From: Streptomyces griseus | Lineage (GTDB): Bacteria > Bacteroidota > Bacteroidia > Chitinophagales > Chitinophagaceae | DNA: 31,394 nucleotides | Assembly (NCBI GenBank): GCA_943323705.2 | Contig: CALPIT020000002.1 | Location: 1 to 31,394, forward strand | Direction: 5' to 3' | In this document: piece after piece, positions 16,799 to 25,092 of the stretch | Numbering within the stretch: position 1 is the stretch's first letter | Layout of the letters: every line of letters begins with the position of its first letter | Notes under the pieces: generated by a model | Databases searched by the model: none | What the model saw: only the letters and a program-made list of their open reading frames with translations | What the model was told of the DNA's origin: nothing | Program-made: the position numbers and the translations under genes

Positions 16799-18069
16799 AA
16801 AAAATTTTAATCATATATCCGCATTTTCCACCTTCCAATTTGGCGGGTGTACACAGACCAAGATTGTTTGCTCAACATTTGAAGTCTTTTGGTTGGGAGC
16901 CTGTTGTACTCACCTTACATGAAGATTTTTATGAAGAATCTTTGGATTGGAACTTGCATCAATTATTACCCAAAGACTTAAGAATAGAAAAGGTAAAAGC
17001 TTATAAAGTTTCCAAGCCAAGATTAATAGGAGATATAGGTTTGCGTGGTTTTTTTCAATTAAGAAAACGTGCATTGGAATTGTTAAAGGCAGAACATTTT
17101 GACTTTGTGTATATTCCTATTCCATCTTTTTATGTGGCATTGTTAGGCCCTTACCTTAAGAAAAAAACAGGCGTTAAATATGGCATCGATTATATAGATC
17201 CTTGGGTGCATTATTTTCCAGGTTCTGATAAAATGTTTTCCCGCCATTGGTTCAGTACAAAATTGGCAAAATGGTTGGAGCCTAAAGCAGTGAAAGATGC
17301 CGATTTGATTACAGGGGTTGCTGAAGGTTATTATCAAGGTGTTATTGATAGAAATCCAAAATTAAAAGAGACCTGTATTTTTGGAGCCATGCCTTATGGT
17401 GGAGAAAAAGCTGACCATGATAAATTAAAAGAACTAAATCTCAAACCTTATCTTTTTCAAAAAAACAACAAACTTCAAATTGTATATGCCGGTGCCATGC
17501 TGCCCAAAGCATATGCGCCATTGGAAGCAATTTTTCAATCCATTCAAAATAATGTAAAGACATTTGAAAATGTTGAATTCCATTTTATTGGAACAGGAAG
17601 TAATAAAAGTGATACTCAACATTTTAATATAAAACCATATGCTGAAAAATATGGAATTTGGAATACAGTGATATTTGAATATCCTAACAGAATTCCTTAT
17701 TTGGATGTACTTGTGCATTTGAATATTGCAGATGCCGTTTTTATTTTAGGAAGTACAGAGCCTCATTATACACCATCAAAAACCTATCAAGGTGTATTGA
17801 GTGAGAAATTTATCATGGCTGTCTTACATAAGGATAGTAGCGCTGTAGCAGTTATCAGGAATTCAAAAGCTGGAGTTGTTTTGGATTTTAATGGAAAGTC
17901 TGGCGTAGCACACGTAGGTAATAGTTTTAATGATTTCTTCAATGATTTTAGAAAACTACAAAATACATTCAATTCTGTTCTTGTAGATAAATCAGCCTTT
18001 GAGAAGTATAGCGCATATGCAGTTACTCAGACGCTGGTTGCACTACTACAAAAAGTAATCTCCAAATAA
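16795..18069 (+). CDS. Glycosyltransferase, GT-B fold
   Basis: A 424-residue protein starting KKILIIYPHFPPSNLAGVHR, a recurring start of glycosyltransferases in Bacteroidota exopolysaccharide clusters. YGIDYIDPWVHYFPG lies in the acceptor domain, and LQIVYAGAMLPKAYAPLEAI begins the donor domain. No EX7E motif is visible; the equivalent place has STEPHYTPSKTYQGVLSEK. I chose TTG 16795 because it forms a TTGA overlap with the previous stop and leaves the usual two lysines before the first strand. TTG 16777 would add six residues. The next gene begins immediately after the stop, with no spacer. Confidence 0.83.
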   Translation: MKKILIIYPHFPPSNLAGVHRPRLFAQHLKSFGWEPVVLTLHEDFYEESLDWNLHQLLPKDLRIEKVKAYKVSKPRLIGDIGLRGFFQLRKRALELLKAEHFDFVYIPIPSFYVALLGPYLKKKTGVKYGIDYIDPWVHYFPGSDKMFSRHWFSTKLAKWLEPKAVKDADLITGVAEGYYQGVIDRNPKLKETCIFGAMPYGGEKADHDKLKELNLKPYLFQKNNKLQIVYAGAMLPKAYAPLEAIFQSIQNNVKTFENVEFHFIGTGSNKSDTQHFNIKPYAEKYGIWNTVIFEYPNRIPYLDVLVHLNIADAVFILGSTEPHYTPSKTYQGVLSEKFIMAVLHKDSSAVAVIRNSKAGVVLDFNGKSGVAHVGNSFNDFFNDFRKLQNTFNSVLVDKSAFEKYSAYAVTQTLVALLQKVISK

Positions 18070-18963
18070 ATGATTAATCGGTTTAATAAGATAGTCAGCT
18101 TTATCAATGATCATCCCTTGGCGGGCAAACATAAAATTAGAGCATATACAAATTTTTTGTTTTGGCAAATTGAACAATCTATTTTTTCAAAAGCTAAAGT
18201 AGTTGAATTTGTAAAGCCGACACAGTTGCTAGTGAGTAAAGGCATGACAGGTGCAACCGGAAATATTTACACCGGTTTACATGAATTTTATGACATGGGA
18301 TTTTTGTTGCATTTTTTAAGAGAGGGCGATTTGTTTTTTGATATTGGGGCTAATATTGGAAGTTACTCAATTTTAGCAGCAGGTGTAAGAAAAGCTAGAG
18401 TGGTTTCATTTGAACCAATACCCTCAACATTTGATTCTTTAAAAGAAAATGTAAAGCTGAATAAATTAGATTCGTTGGTTGTGTTAAAAAATATGGGCCT
18501 AGGTTCAGCAGCTTCCGTTATGAAATTTACTTCACAACATGATACCATAAATCATGTAATGGCAAAAGATGAAATTTCAGAAGATTCAATAGAGATACAA
18601 GTTGACTCTGTAGATAACTTAGTGAGTATTTACGGTTGTCCAGTATTAATTAAAATTGATGTAGAAGGTTTTGAAACAGAAGTGCTTAATGGAATGTCTG
18701 AAATATTGAAAGATCCCAAATTAAAAGTCATTATTATTGAACTCAACGGGTCTGGTCAACGTTACGGGTTTGACGAATCATTGATTCATAAAAAATTGCA
18801 GGATTCGGGTTTTGCGCCCTATGCCTATTTCCCATTCACAAGAGATTTGAGATTACTCGATTGTTATGGAAACACCAACACCATTTACATAAGAGAAGTT
18901 ATTTTTGTTAATGAAAAATTGCAAAATGCAATTCCTTTTGAAGTATTTAATGAATTGATATAA
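18070..18963 (+). CDS. FkbM family SAM-dependent methyltransferase (third of three)
   Basis: A 297-residue class I methyltransferase. The SAM loop is FFDIGANIGSYS (89-100), followed by VVSFEPIPSTFDSLKENVKL, and the FkbM hallmark LIKIDVEGFETEVLNGM is near residue 196. Its sequence is clearly different from the other two FkbM proteins in the window, so they are not recent duplicates and probably modify different positions or sugars. The ATG directly abuts the preceding stop. The product is likely an O-methylated sugar residue in the glycan (inference from family). Confidence 0.9.
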   Translation: MINRFNKIVSFINDHPLAGKHKIRAYTNFLFWQIEQSIFSKAKVVEFVKPTQLLVSKGMTGATGNIYTGLHEFYDMGFLLHFLREGDLFFDIGANIGSYSILAAGVRKARVVSFEPIPSTFDSLKENVKLNKLDSLVVLKNMGLGSAASVMKFTSQHDTINHVMAKDEISEDSIEIQVDSVDNLVSIYGCPVLIKIDVEGFETEVLNGMSEILKDPKLKVIIIELNGSGQRYGFDESLIHKKLQDSGFAPYAYFPFTRDLRLLDCYGNTNTIYIREVIFVNEKLQNAIPFEVFNELI

Positions 18964-18992
18964 AATTTGCTTCACTTATTTCTATTTAGTTT

Positions 18993-19826
18993 ATGGATTT
19001 GATCAGAACATATGATGATTTTATTTTTGGACATTCGTTAAGCCAAGGTTTGAGGGATATATCTAGAGATTTTTTTATTCGGATGTTATCAATCAAGAAA
19101 GACATTTCAAAAACAAATGATTGGATTCGTTTTCCTTATTATCATCATGTTTTTGACGATGAAAGAAAGGGTTTTGAAAAACAACTGAGTTACCTTAAAA
19201 ATTTTGGTGATTTTATTTCAATTGATGAAGTTATTGAAATGTTGAATGAAGGATCTAAAATCAGAGGAAGATATTTTTGTCTAAGTTTTGATGACGGATA
19301 TCGTTGTTGTTATACAAATATGATGGATATTATTTCTAATATGAAAATCCCTGCCATTATTTATCTTCCAACTGACTTTATTAATTTAAACGAAAATGAT
19401 GAAGCAGACATTGAAATACTAAAGGATAATATACCTGGGAATCCTAAAATCATTACATATTTGAATTGGAAACAGTGCCGTGAAATGCTGAATTCAGGCA
19501 TCACGTTTGGTTCTCATACAAAGTCGCATGCAAATTTGTCTATTTTAAGCGAGGATGAAATCAAGTTTGAGTTGAATGAATCCAAAAAAGCAATTGAAAA
19601 AGAACTTTCAATCAATTGTACACATTTTGCGTGTCCTTGGGGAAGAGTTAATATTGATTTCAAACCAGAAATCACAGAGCCGATTGCAAAAGGACTTGGG
19701 TATGTAAGTTTTGCAACGACTAACAGAGGAATGAATACTGGTTTTCATGATTGTTTTTCACTCAAAAGAGATCATTTGCTTGCAGGATGGAGTAATTATC
19801 AGTTAAAGTATTTTTTTGGGAGTTAA
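18993..19826 (+). CDS. Polysaccharide deacetylase (NodB/CE4-like)
   Basis: A 277-residue carbohydrate esterase family 4-like protein. The metal/catalytic aspartates are in SFDDGY (98-103) and the two metal histidines in GSHTKSH (H175, H179). CPWGRVNIDF later corresponds to the third NodB motif. There is no signal peptide: the N-terminus is charged and polar, so it probably acts in the cytoplasm on a nucleotide sugar or lipid-linked intermediate. CE4 enzymes remove N- or O-acetyl groups. It is followed after 37 bases by a GNAT acyltransferase gene, suggesting the freed amine is re-acylated with another group (inference). Confidence 0.88.
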   Translation: MDLIRTYDDFIFGHSLSQGLRDISRDFFIRMLSIKKDISKTNDWIRFPYYHHVFDDERKGFEKQLSYLKNFGDFISIDEVIEMLNEGSKIRGRYFCLSFDDGYRCCYTNMMDIISNMKIPAIIYLPTDFINLNENDEADIEILKDNIPGNPKIITYLNWKQCREMLNSGITFGSHTKSHANLSILSEDEIKFELNESKKAIEKELSINCTHFACPWGRVNIDFKPEITEPIAKGLGYVSFATTNRGMNTGFHDCFSLKRDHLLAGWSNYQLKYFFGS

Positions 19827-19863
19827 TATTTTTATTGAATCAAAAAATTAATAGGATTAAAAA

Positions 19864-20817
19864 ATGGTAATAAAATTATATGAGGACTGGATGCAGTCGC
19901 AGGTAATTAAATTGTTTAGTAATGAATATGGCAGAACAGAGGCAGAATTAATAGAAATTCATTCCAAGTTTTACAATCACCATTTTCAAAAAGGTAAATG
20001 TATAAGGATTGTTTCTATGGATGGAGATATTGTTACCGGATTTCAAACATTGTTTTACTGGCCATATCAAATGAACAATAAAATATACCGTTCTTTTCAA
20101 TCTGGAAATTCAATAGTTCATCCTGATTATCGTGGTAAAGGCATTTTTCAGAAGTTATTGAATTTTCTTGATGAAAATAACAAGGAATTGAATATAGACT
20201 TTTTAATGGGATTTCCAGTGGAAGCATCATTTGGAAGTTTTATCAGGAATAAATGGACTAACCCATTTAATCTGCACTGGTATTTGAAGTTGGTAAATCC
20301 TATTGCATTTCTTTTTTCAAAAAAAAAATTAGAAAAAAAATTTGATTCATTTCCATTATTAAATACTGTCAACTTATCTGATAATATTTTTCGATTGCAT
20401 GTTGATGAATCTTTTCTTGAATGGCGAAACGGATTTAGAGATTCAATAAATCATTTTTATTTCAATTATATTGACGAAAACAATACTATAACTTTTGGTT
20501 TGAAAATGAATGTGAGAAGTCGCTTTTTTAATGAGTTGATTGTAGGGGAAATTAGAACTACTACAAATGATATTAACTTCATCAGAGCGGCCTTTAAAAA
20601 ATTAGTCAAATCATCTAGAGCATCTTATTGTGTAACAGTATTAACTATTGCATTGGTTGAAAATAAAGAATCAAATATTTTAAAAGCAATTAATTCAAAA
20701 GGATTCATTGCAACTAAAAAACAGATTTATTTCATTACCAAATCATATGGAAGTAATTCAGTGATAAATATTCCTAAAAATTGGGAACTATATAGAGGCG
20801 ATATTGATTCTTGGTAA
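19864..20817 (+). CDS. GNAT family N-acyltransferase
   Basis: A 317-residue protein with a GNAT fold in its first 130 residues. NSIVHPDYRGKGIFQKLLNF (H86 onward) holds the R-x-x-G-x-G/A-type acyl-CoA loop in the form YRGKGIFQ. It is longer than simple GNATs. The C-terminal half (about residues 140-317) may be a second, degenerate GNAT-like domain. Similar proteins commonly stand next to polysaccharide deacetylase genes in Bacteroidota glycan clusters. Substrate and acyl group are unknown. A run of ten A (20319-20328), followed closely by eight more, sits in the middle of the gene. Confidence 0.8.
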   Translation: MVIKLYEDWMQSQVIKLFSNEYGRTEAELIEIHSKFYNHHFQKGKCIRIVSMDGDIVTGFQTLFYWPYQMNNKIYRSFQSGNSIVHPDYRGKGIFQKLLNFLDENNKELNIDFLMGFPVEASFGSFIRNKWTNPFNLHWYLKLVNPIAFLFSKKKLEKKFDSFPLLNTVNLSDNIFRLHVDESFLEWRNGFRDSINHFYFNYIDENNTITFGLKMNVRSRFFNELIVGEIRTTTNDINFIRAAFKKLVKSSRASYCVTVLTIALVENKESNILKAINSKGFIATKKQIYFITKSYGSNSVINIPKNWELYRGDIDSW

Positions 20818-20842
20818 TCGAATCTTCAAAAAGACAAAATTA

Positions 20843-22018
20843 TTGAAAAAGTTAGCTATCATAACTTCACATCCTATACAGTACAATTCGCCTGTATTCA
20901 AATTACTTGCTGAAAGAAACAATATCTGTATTAGGGTTTTTTACACTTGGGGTGAAAAAGTACTTGAACAAAAATATGATCCTGGTTTCAAAAGAGTAAT
21001 TCAATGGGATATACCATTACTAGAAGGGTATGAGTATGAGATGGTAGAAAATATTTCACACGATCCTGGGACTCATCATTTTAAAGGGATTAGAAATCCC
21101 AAACTAATCAATAATGTAGACGCTTGGAATCCTGATGCTATTTTAATTGTTGGATGGAGTTATCAAAGTCATTTGAAGTGCATAAGATACTTTTCCAACA
21201 AAAGAACTTTATTTTTTTGGGGAGACTCGAACCTTTTGGATGAGCATGGTAGTTTTCTTAAAAAAATGTTTAGGAAAATATTTTTAAAGTGGCTTTATTC
21301 GAAAATTAACCTAGCATTTTATGTGGGGCAGGCAAATAAAAAATATTATATGGAATATGGTGTGAAAGATAACAGATTGTTGTTTGTTCCTCATGCCATC
21401 GAGAACTTAAGATTTTCTAATTCTTTAGGATTTGATTTCAGAAACAAATTGAATATTCCCAAAACGAATATTTTATTCTTGTTTGCCGGCAAATTTGAAA
21501 ATAAGAAAAATCCAATTTTATTGTTAGAATCGTTTTCAAAAATTAATAATCAAAATATAGATTTGCTTTTCGTTGGGAACGGCCCTTTTGAAATTCAGTT
21601 GAAAAATCATGTTCAACAATTACCAGACAATATAAAAAGGCGAATACATTTTATGGATTTTCAAAATCAAACCCTAATGCCTGATGTTTACAAATGTTGT
21701 GACGTTTTTGTATTGCCATCAAAAGGCCCTGGAGAGACCTGGGGGCTTGCTATTAATGAGGCGATGGCTTCCTCAAAACCTGTTTTGGTGAGTGATAAAT
21801 GTGGCGCTGCCCAAGATTTGGTTCACAATGGTGTGAATGGTTATATTTTTGAAAGTGATAATCTTCAATCGCTGATTTCAAAAATGGAATTGCTGATTGC
21901 TCAGAAAGACCTATTAGGATTTATGGGTAACCAATCTTCATTAATCATAAAAGATTGGTCGTTTGAGCGGATTTGTATGGCAATTGAAAATGCCGTTAAC
22001 ACACAAAAAAATCAGTAA
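20843..22018 (+). CDS. GT4 family glycosyltransferase
   Basis: A 391-residue GT-B enzyme. The first strand KLAIITSHPIQYNSPVFKLL is characteristic of a GT4 subgroup that nearly always starts MKK-IAIITSHPIQY, so I chose TTG 20843 over TTG 20804, which would add 13 residues and overlap the previous gene by 14 bases. The donor domain begins TNILFLFAGKFENKKNPILL. EX7E is E298/E306 (GETWGLAINEAM), followed by PVLVSDKCGAAQDLV. It is followed after 3 bases by the Wzy-like polymerase gene. The sugar transferred is unknown. Confidence 0.88.
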   Translation: MKKLAIITSHPIQYNSPVFKLLAERNNICIRVFYTWGEKVLEQKYDPGFKRVIQWDIPLLEGYEYEMVENISHDPGTHHFKGIRNPKLINNVDAWNPDAILIVGWSYQSHLKCIRYFSNKRTLFFWGDSNLLDEHGSFLKKMFRKIFLKWLYSKINLAFYVGQANKKYYMEYGVKDNRLLFVPHAIENLRFSNSLGFDFRNKLNIPKTNILFLFAGKFENKKNPILLLESFSKINNQNIDLLFVGNGPFEIQLKNHVQQLPDNIKRRIHFMDFQNQTLMPDVYKCCDVFVLPSKGPGETWGLAINEAMASSKPVLVSDKCGAAQDLVHNGVNGYIFESDNLQSLISKMELLIAQKDLLGFMGNQSSLIIKDWSFERICMAIENAVNTQKNQ

Positions 22019-22021
22019 AAT

Positions 22022-23389
22022 TTGAAATCATTATTTCCTGATAAGTTTAACTGGTCAATATATTTATTATTGATAATTTTTATAAAACTTATTTTTAGAG
22101 ATATAAGTTGGTATTCATTTACGGCGGTCTCTATTTCTATTTATGTTTTCTTCCTATTATTTGATTCAATTGGAAGTATAATTCCTACAAGACACTTACT
22201 CGCAGTATTTATGTGTGTGCAATTCTTCATAGGTCCTACTTTTGCCTATAATGGACTTGATGAATATCAGTACTTTATGTACAAAATGCGCATAGCAGAA
22301 TCTGAATATTTTTCTTATGCAATTCCTGCAGTATTACTTTTTATTATTGGCTTGAATGTACGAGTTCAAAATTATGAAGGTGAAATAGTTGACGTTAAAA
22401 AAATAGCTGCTTTCACAAATAGAAATAAGTCAATTGCATATATATTTATTGCTGTTGGGTTAACTGCAAGTATTTTTGCTTCTTTTTTTTCATCTGAGTT
22501 GGCATTTGTATTTTATCTACTGGGTAGCTTTAAGTATATTGGATTGTTTTTGATTATTCTTGGTGAGAACAATTTAAAACTCTTGCCATTGATTGTAGTA
22601 ATCAGTTCTATTATTTCTTCATCTCTGGGTTCAGGGATGTTTCATGATTTGTTAACTTGGTTTGTTTATATCGCTGCTGTTTTAGCTATTCGATATAAAT
22701 TTGATTATAAATTTAAATTAATTGGATTGATAAGCTTCATTACTTTAGCAATCACGATACAGGTATTAAAAGGAAATTATCGATCTACCACTAATCAAAA
22801 TAAAGAAGCAGCCGGAGTTGAAACCTTCGCTAAGCTATATCAACAAGAAAATGAGGAAAAAGGTGTTTTCAGCTTTTCAAATCTCGCAGAGTCTAATGTG
22901 AGAATCAATCAGGGTTTTATCATTACGAACATCATGACAAACGTTCCGAATAAAGTTCCTTTTGCTAACGGATCTGAGTTGTATATTTTACTTGAAGCTG
23001 CTATTATGCCAAGGATTTTGGCCCCCAATAAATTAAATGCCGGCGACAGAACAATCTTCACCAAATACTCAGGTATTCCATTAACAGAAGGAACTTCAAT
23101 GGGACTCAGTACTCTAGGTGATGCTTATTTAAATTTTGGCATTTTTGGAGGAGCTACATTTATGTTCTTTTTGGGGCTGACATATTCTCAAGTGCTGAAA
23201 TATTTTAAAAAATACGCTCAAACTTATCCGGTTTTAATTTTGTTTACAGCAATGGTTTTTTATTATCCCATCAGACCAGATTGTGAAACCCAAACGATCT
23301 TAGGACATTTGGTAAAATCATGTGTGTTGATTTTTATTATCATTCAAATTTGGGGACCAAGGTTTAAAGTTTATACTCAAAGAGATTGA
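22022..23389 (+). CDS. Wzy-like oligosaccharide repeat polymerase (multi-pass membrane protein)
   Basis: A 455-residue integral membrane protein with about ten or more hydrophobic helices. A large loop at about residues 255-355 includes NYRSTTNQNKEAAG, NEEKGVFSF and PRILAPNKLNAGDRT. Twin large periplasmic loops and this size fit Wzy/O-antigen polymerases, which join lipid-linked repeat units at the periplasmic face. Conservation is low in this family, so the call rests on topology and context. The start is TTG 22022; the next in-frame ATG would remove the first helices. The stop overlaps the next TTG start (TTGA). It sits next to a GT4 and an exosortase-like gene; from memory, RefSeq has families for Wzy-like proteins and glycosyltransferases that accompany exosortase Y. 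Confidence 0.8.
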   Translation: MKSLFPDKFNWSIYLLLIIFIKLIFRDISWYSFTAVSISIYVFFLLFDSIGSIIPTRHLLAVFMCVQFFIGPTFAYNGLDEYQYFMYKMRIAESEYFSYAIPAVLLFIIGLNVRVQNYEGEIVDVKKIAAFTNRNKSIAYIFIAVGLTASIFASFFSSELAFVFYLLGSFKYIGLFLIILGENNLKLLPLIVVISSIISSSLGSGMFHDLLTWFVYIAAVLAIRYKFDYKFKLIGLISFITLAITIQVLKGNYRSTTNQNKEAAGVETFAKLYQQENEEKGVFSFSNLAESNVRINQGFIITNIMTNVPNKVPFANGSELYILLEAAIMPRILAPNKLNAGDRTIFTKYSGIPLTEGTSMGLSTLGDAYLNFGIFGGATFMFFLGLTYSQVLKYFKKYAQTYPVLILFTAMVFYYPIRPDCETQTILGHLVKSCVLIFIIIQIWGPRFKVYTQRD

Positions 23390-24504
23390 AAACAGTTGTG
23401 ATATTTATACCTTGGTTTGATCCTGCATTTAAAGCCGGCGGACCCGTACAATCCATAACAAATCTTGTCAATAATTATCAAGATAATATTAAATACAAAA
23501 TTTTCACTGGAGTCCATGACGTTGATGGAACACTGATTGATGTAACAGAAACAAATAAATGGGTAAAATATAATGATTACACTGAGGTTTGGTATTCAAA
23601 TAAAAAAAATCCATTTCCGGAATTTAAAAAAGAAATAAAAATCATAAAACCTGATGTTGTTTTTATCACAGGGATTTTTTCTTTAGACTTTAATATACTG
23701 CCGTTGTTGTTTTTAAAGTCTTATCACTTAATATTATCTGTAAGAGGGATGTTGCATCCCGGTGCTTTATCTCAGAAAAAAATCAAGAAGCTAATATTCT
23801 TAAACTTTTTAAAGCTTTTTAAAATTCAAAATAAAATTCGTTTTCATGCTACTGATGAAAACGAAGGTAAATACATAAAAGACATATTTGGAAATAAGTC
23901 GACAATTTTTATAGCGGATAATTTCCCTAAAAAAATCAATCGCACTGTTACTATTCATAAAGAAGAAAATAAATTGATTTTAATAACGGTTGCTTTGATT
24001 TCCCCCATGAAAAATTATGATTTGATCATCAGGGCACTTCAACAATCTAATGCACAAATAGAATATCATATCATTGGTGGGATTAAAGATGAAGCCTATT
24101 GGAACCAATGTTTGGATTTGGCACATCAACTTCCCAAGAATATAAAAGTTATTTATCATGGGGAGCAACAACCGCAACACATCATTAGTTTTTTACAGAA
24201 GGCTCACGTATTTATCATGCCTAGTAAAAGTGAGAATTATGGACATGCAATAATAGAAGCACTACAATCAGGTTTGCCTGTGATAACGTCAAAGCATACA
24301 CCTTGGAATCATTTATTTGAACATAAAGCCGGAATTAATTTGGACCTCACTGTGCCATCTGTTGTTGATTCTATAGAGGTATTTTCTACAATGAATCAGC
24401 AAGTTTATGAGGATTGGACGAGGGCAACAACAGCATATGTGGCCGATGCGATAAACCTTACTCAAATACAACATCAATATTCAATCATTTTTGGAAATCA
24501 ATAA
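23386..24504 (+). CDS. GT4 family glycosyltransferase
   Basis: A 372-residue GT-B enzyme. The start VVIFIPWFDPAFKAGGPVQS has a glycine-proline turn in the acceptor domain. LILITVALISPMKNYDLIIR opens the donor domain, and EX7E is E283/E291 (SENYGHAIIEALQSG). The start is TTG 23386, overlapping the polymerase stop by four bases. It lies directly between the Wzy-like polymerase and the exosortase-like gene, so it probably belongs with that pair as a functional unit (inference). The next gene's best start lies four bases beyond this stop. Confidence 0.9.
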   Translation: MKTVVIFIPWFDPAFKAGGPVQSITNLVNNYQDNIKYKIFTGVHDVDGTLIDVTETNKWVKYNDYTEVWYSNKKNPFPEFKKEIKIIKPDVVFITGIFSLDFNILPLLFLKSYHLILSVRGMLHPGALSQKKIKKLIFLNFLKLFKIQNKIRFHATDENEGKYIKDIFGNKSTIFIADNFPKKINRTVTIHKEENKLILITVALISPMKNYDLIIRALQQSNAQIEYHIIGGIKDEAYWNQCLDLAHQLPKNIKVIYHGEQQPQHIISFLQKAHVFIMPSKSENYGHAIIEALQSGLPVITSKHTPWNHLFEHKAGINLDLTVPSVVDSIEVFSTMNQQVYEDWTRATTAYVADAINLTQIQHQYSIIFGNQ

Positions 24505-24508
24505 GAAG

Positions 24509-25060
24509 ATGAGTTTTAAATTTGCCGATAATTTCATTGTTTTTGTAGTTAAGTTTCTGTTGTTGTTTGTAGGCTTTTATTTTGGGACCTTATTTTTTAT
24601 TGGGTTAGCTGCTCCTGGAGGTTTGTATAGCCCATTTGTAGCTCATTATTTCGATTATGTAAGTTGGTTGAAATTATCATACATGAAAGGTGCTTCGCTG
24701 ATTGCTGCCATTTTTGGTTATGATACGATTCAAGAGCCTGGATACTTATTGAGAGTGGTTCATCACAGGGGTGTTATCATAGCGTATGATTGTGTTGGAT
24801 ATGGCGTTATGAGTTTTTGGGCTGCATTTACCATCGCTAATAAAATCAATCTTGCTACAAAATTTAAATGGTTATTTGGTGGGTTGTTATTGTTATGGGT
24901 AATCAATACGCTAAGAATAGGATTGTTTTTGGTTGCTATCAATAAAAATTGGCCCATGCCATTAGGATTAGACCATCACACTTGGTTTACTATTTTTGCT
25001 TACAGTACTATATTTGTAATGATTTATTTTTTTGACAAGAGATTATCTGAGAAAAAATAA
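24509..25060 (+). CDS. Exosortase/archaeosortase family membrane protease
   Basis: A 183-residue membrane protein of about five or six helices. The exosortase catalytic triad can be placed: Cys95 in IAYDCVGYGVMSFWAA, Arg136 in NTLRIGLFLVA and His156 or His157 in LDHHTWFTIFAYS. Exosortases are transpeptidase-like enzymes that recognise C-terminal PEP-CTERM-type signals and often sit in exopolysaccharide loci. The short form next to a Wzy-like protein resembles what RefSeq calls exosortase Y (from memory, not checked). No protein with a recognisable sorting tail is encoded in the window. I chose ATG 24509 over TTG 24491, because the upstream start adds only six residues that overlap the previous gene. 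Confidence 0.87.
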   Translation: MSFKFADNFIVFVVKFLLLFVGFYFGTLFFIGLAAPGGLYSPFVAHYFDYVSWLKLSYMKGASLIAAIFGYDTIQEPGYLLRVVHHRGVIIAYDCVGYGVMSFWAAFTIANKINLATKFKWLFGGLLLLWVINTLRIGLFLVAINKNWPMPLGLDHHTWFTIFAYSTIFVMIYFFDKRLSEKK

Positions 25061-25092
25061 ACATCCGTTTCCAAAAAATATAAAATAATTAA

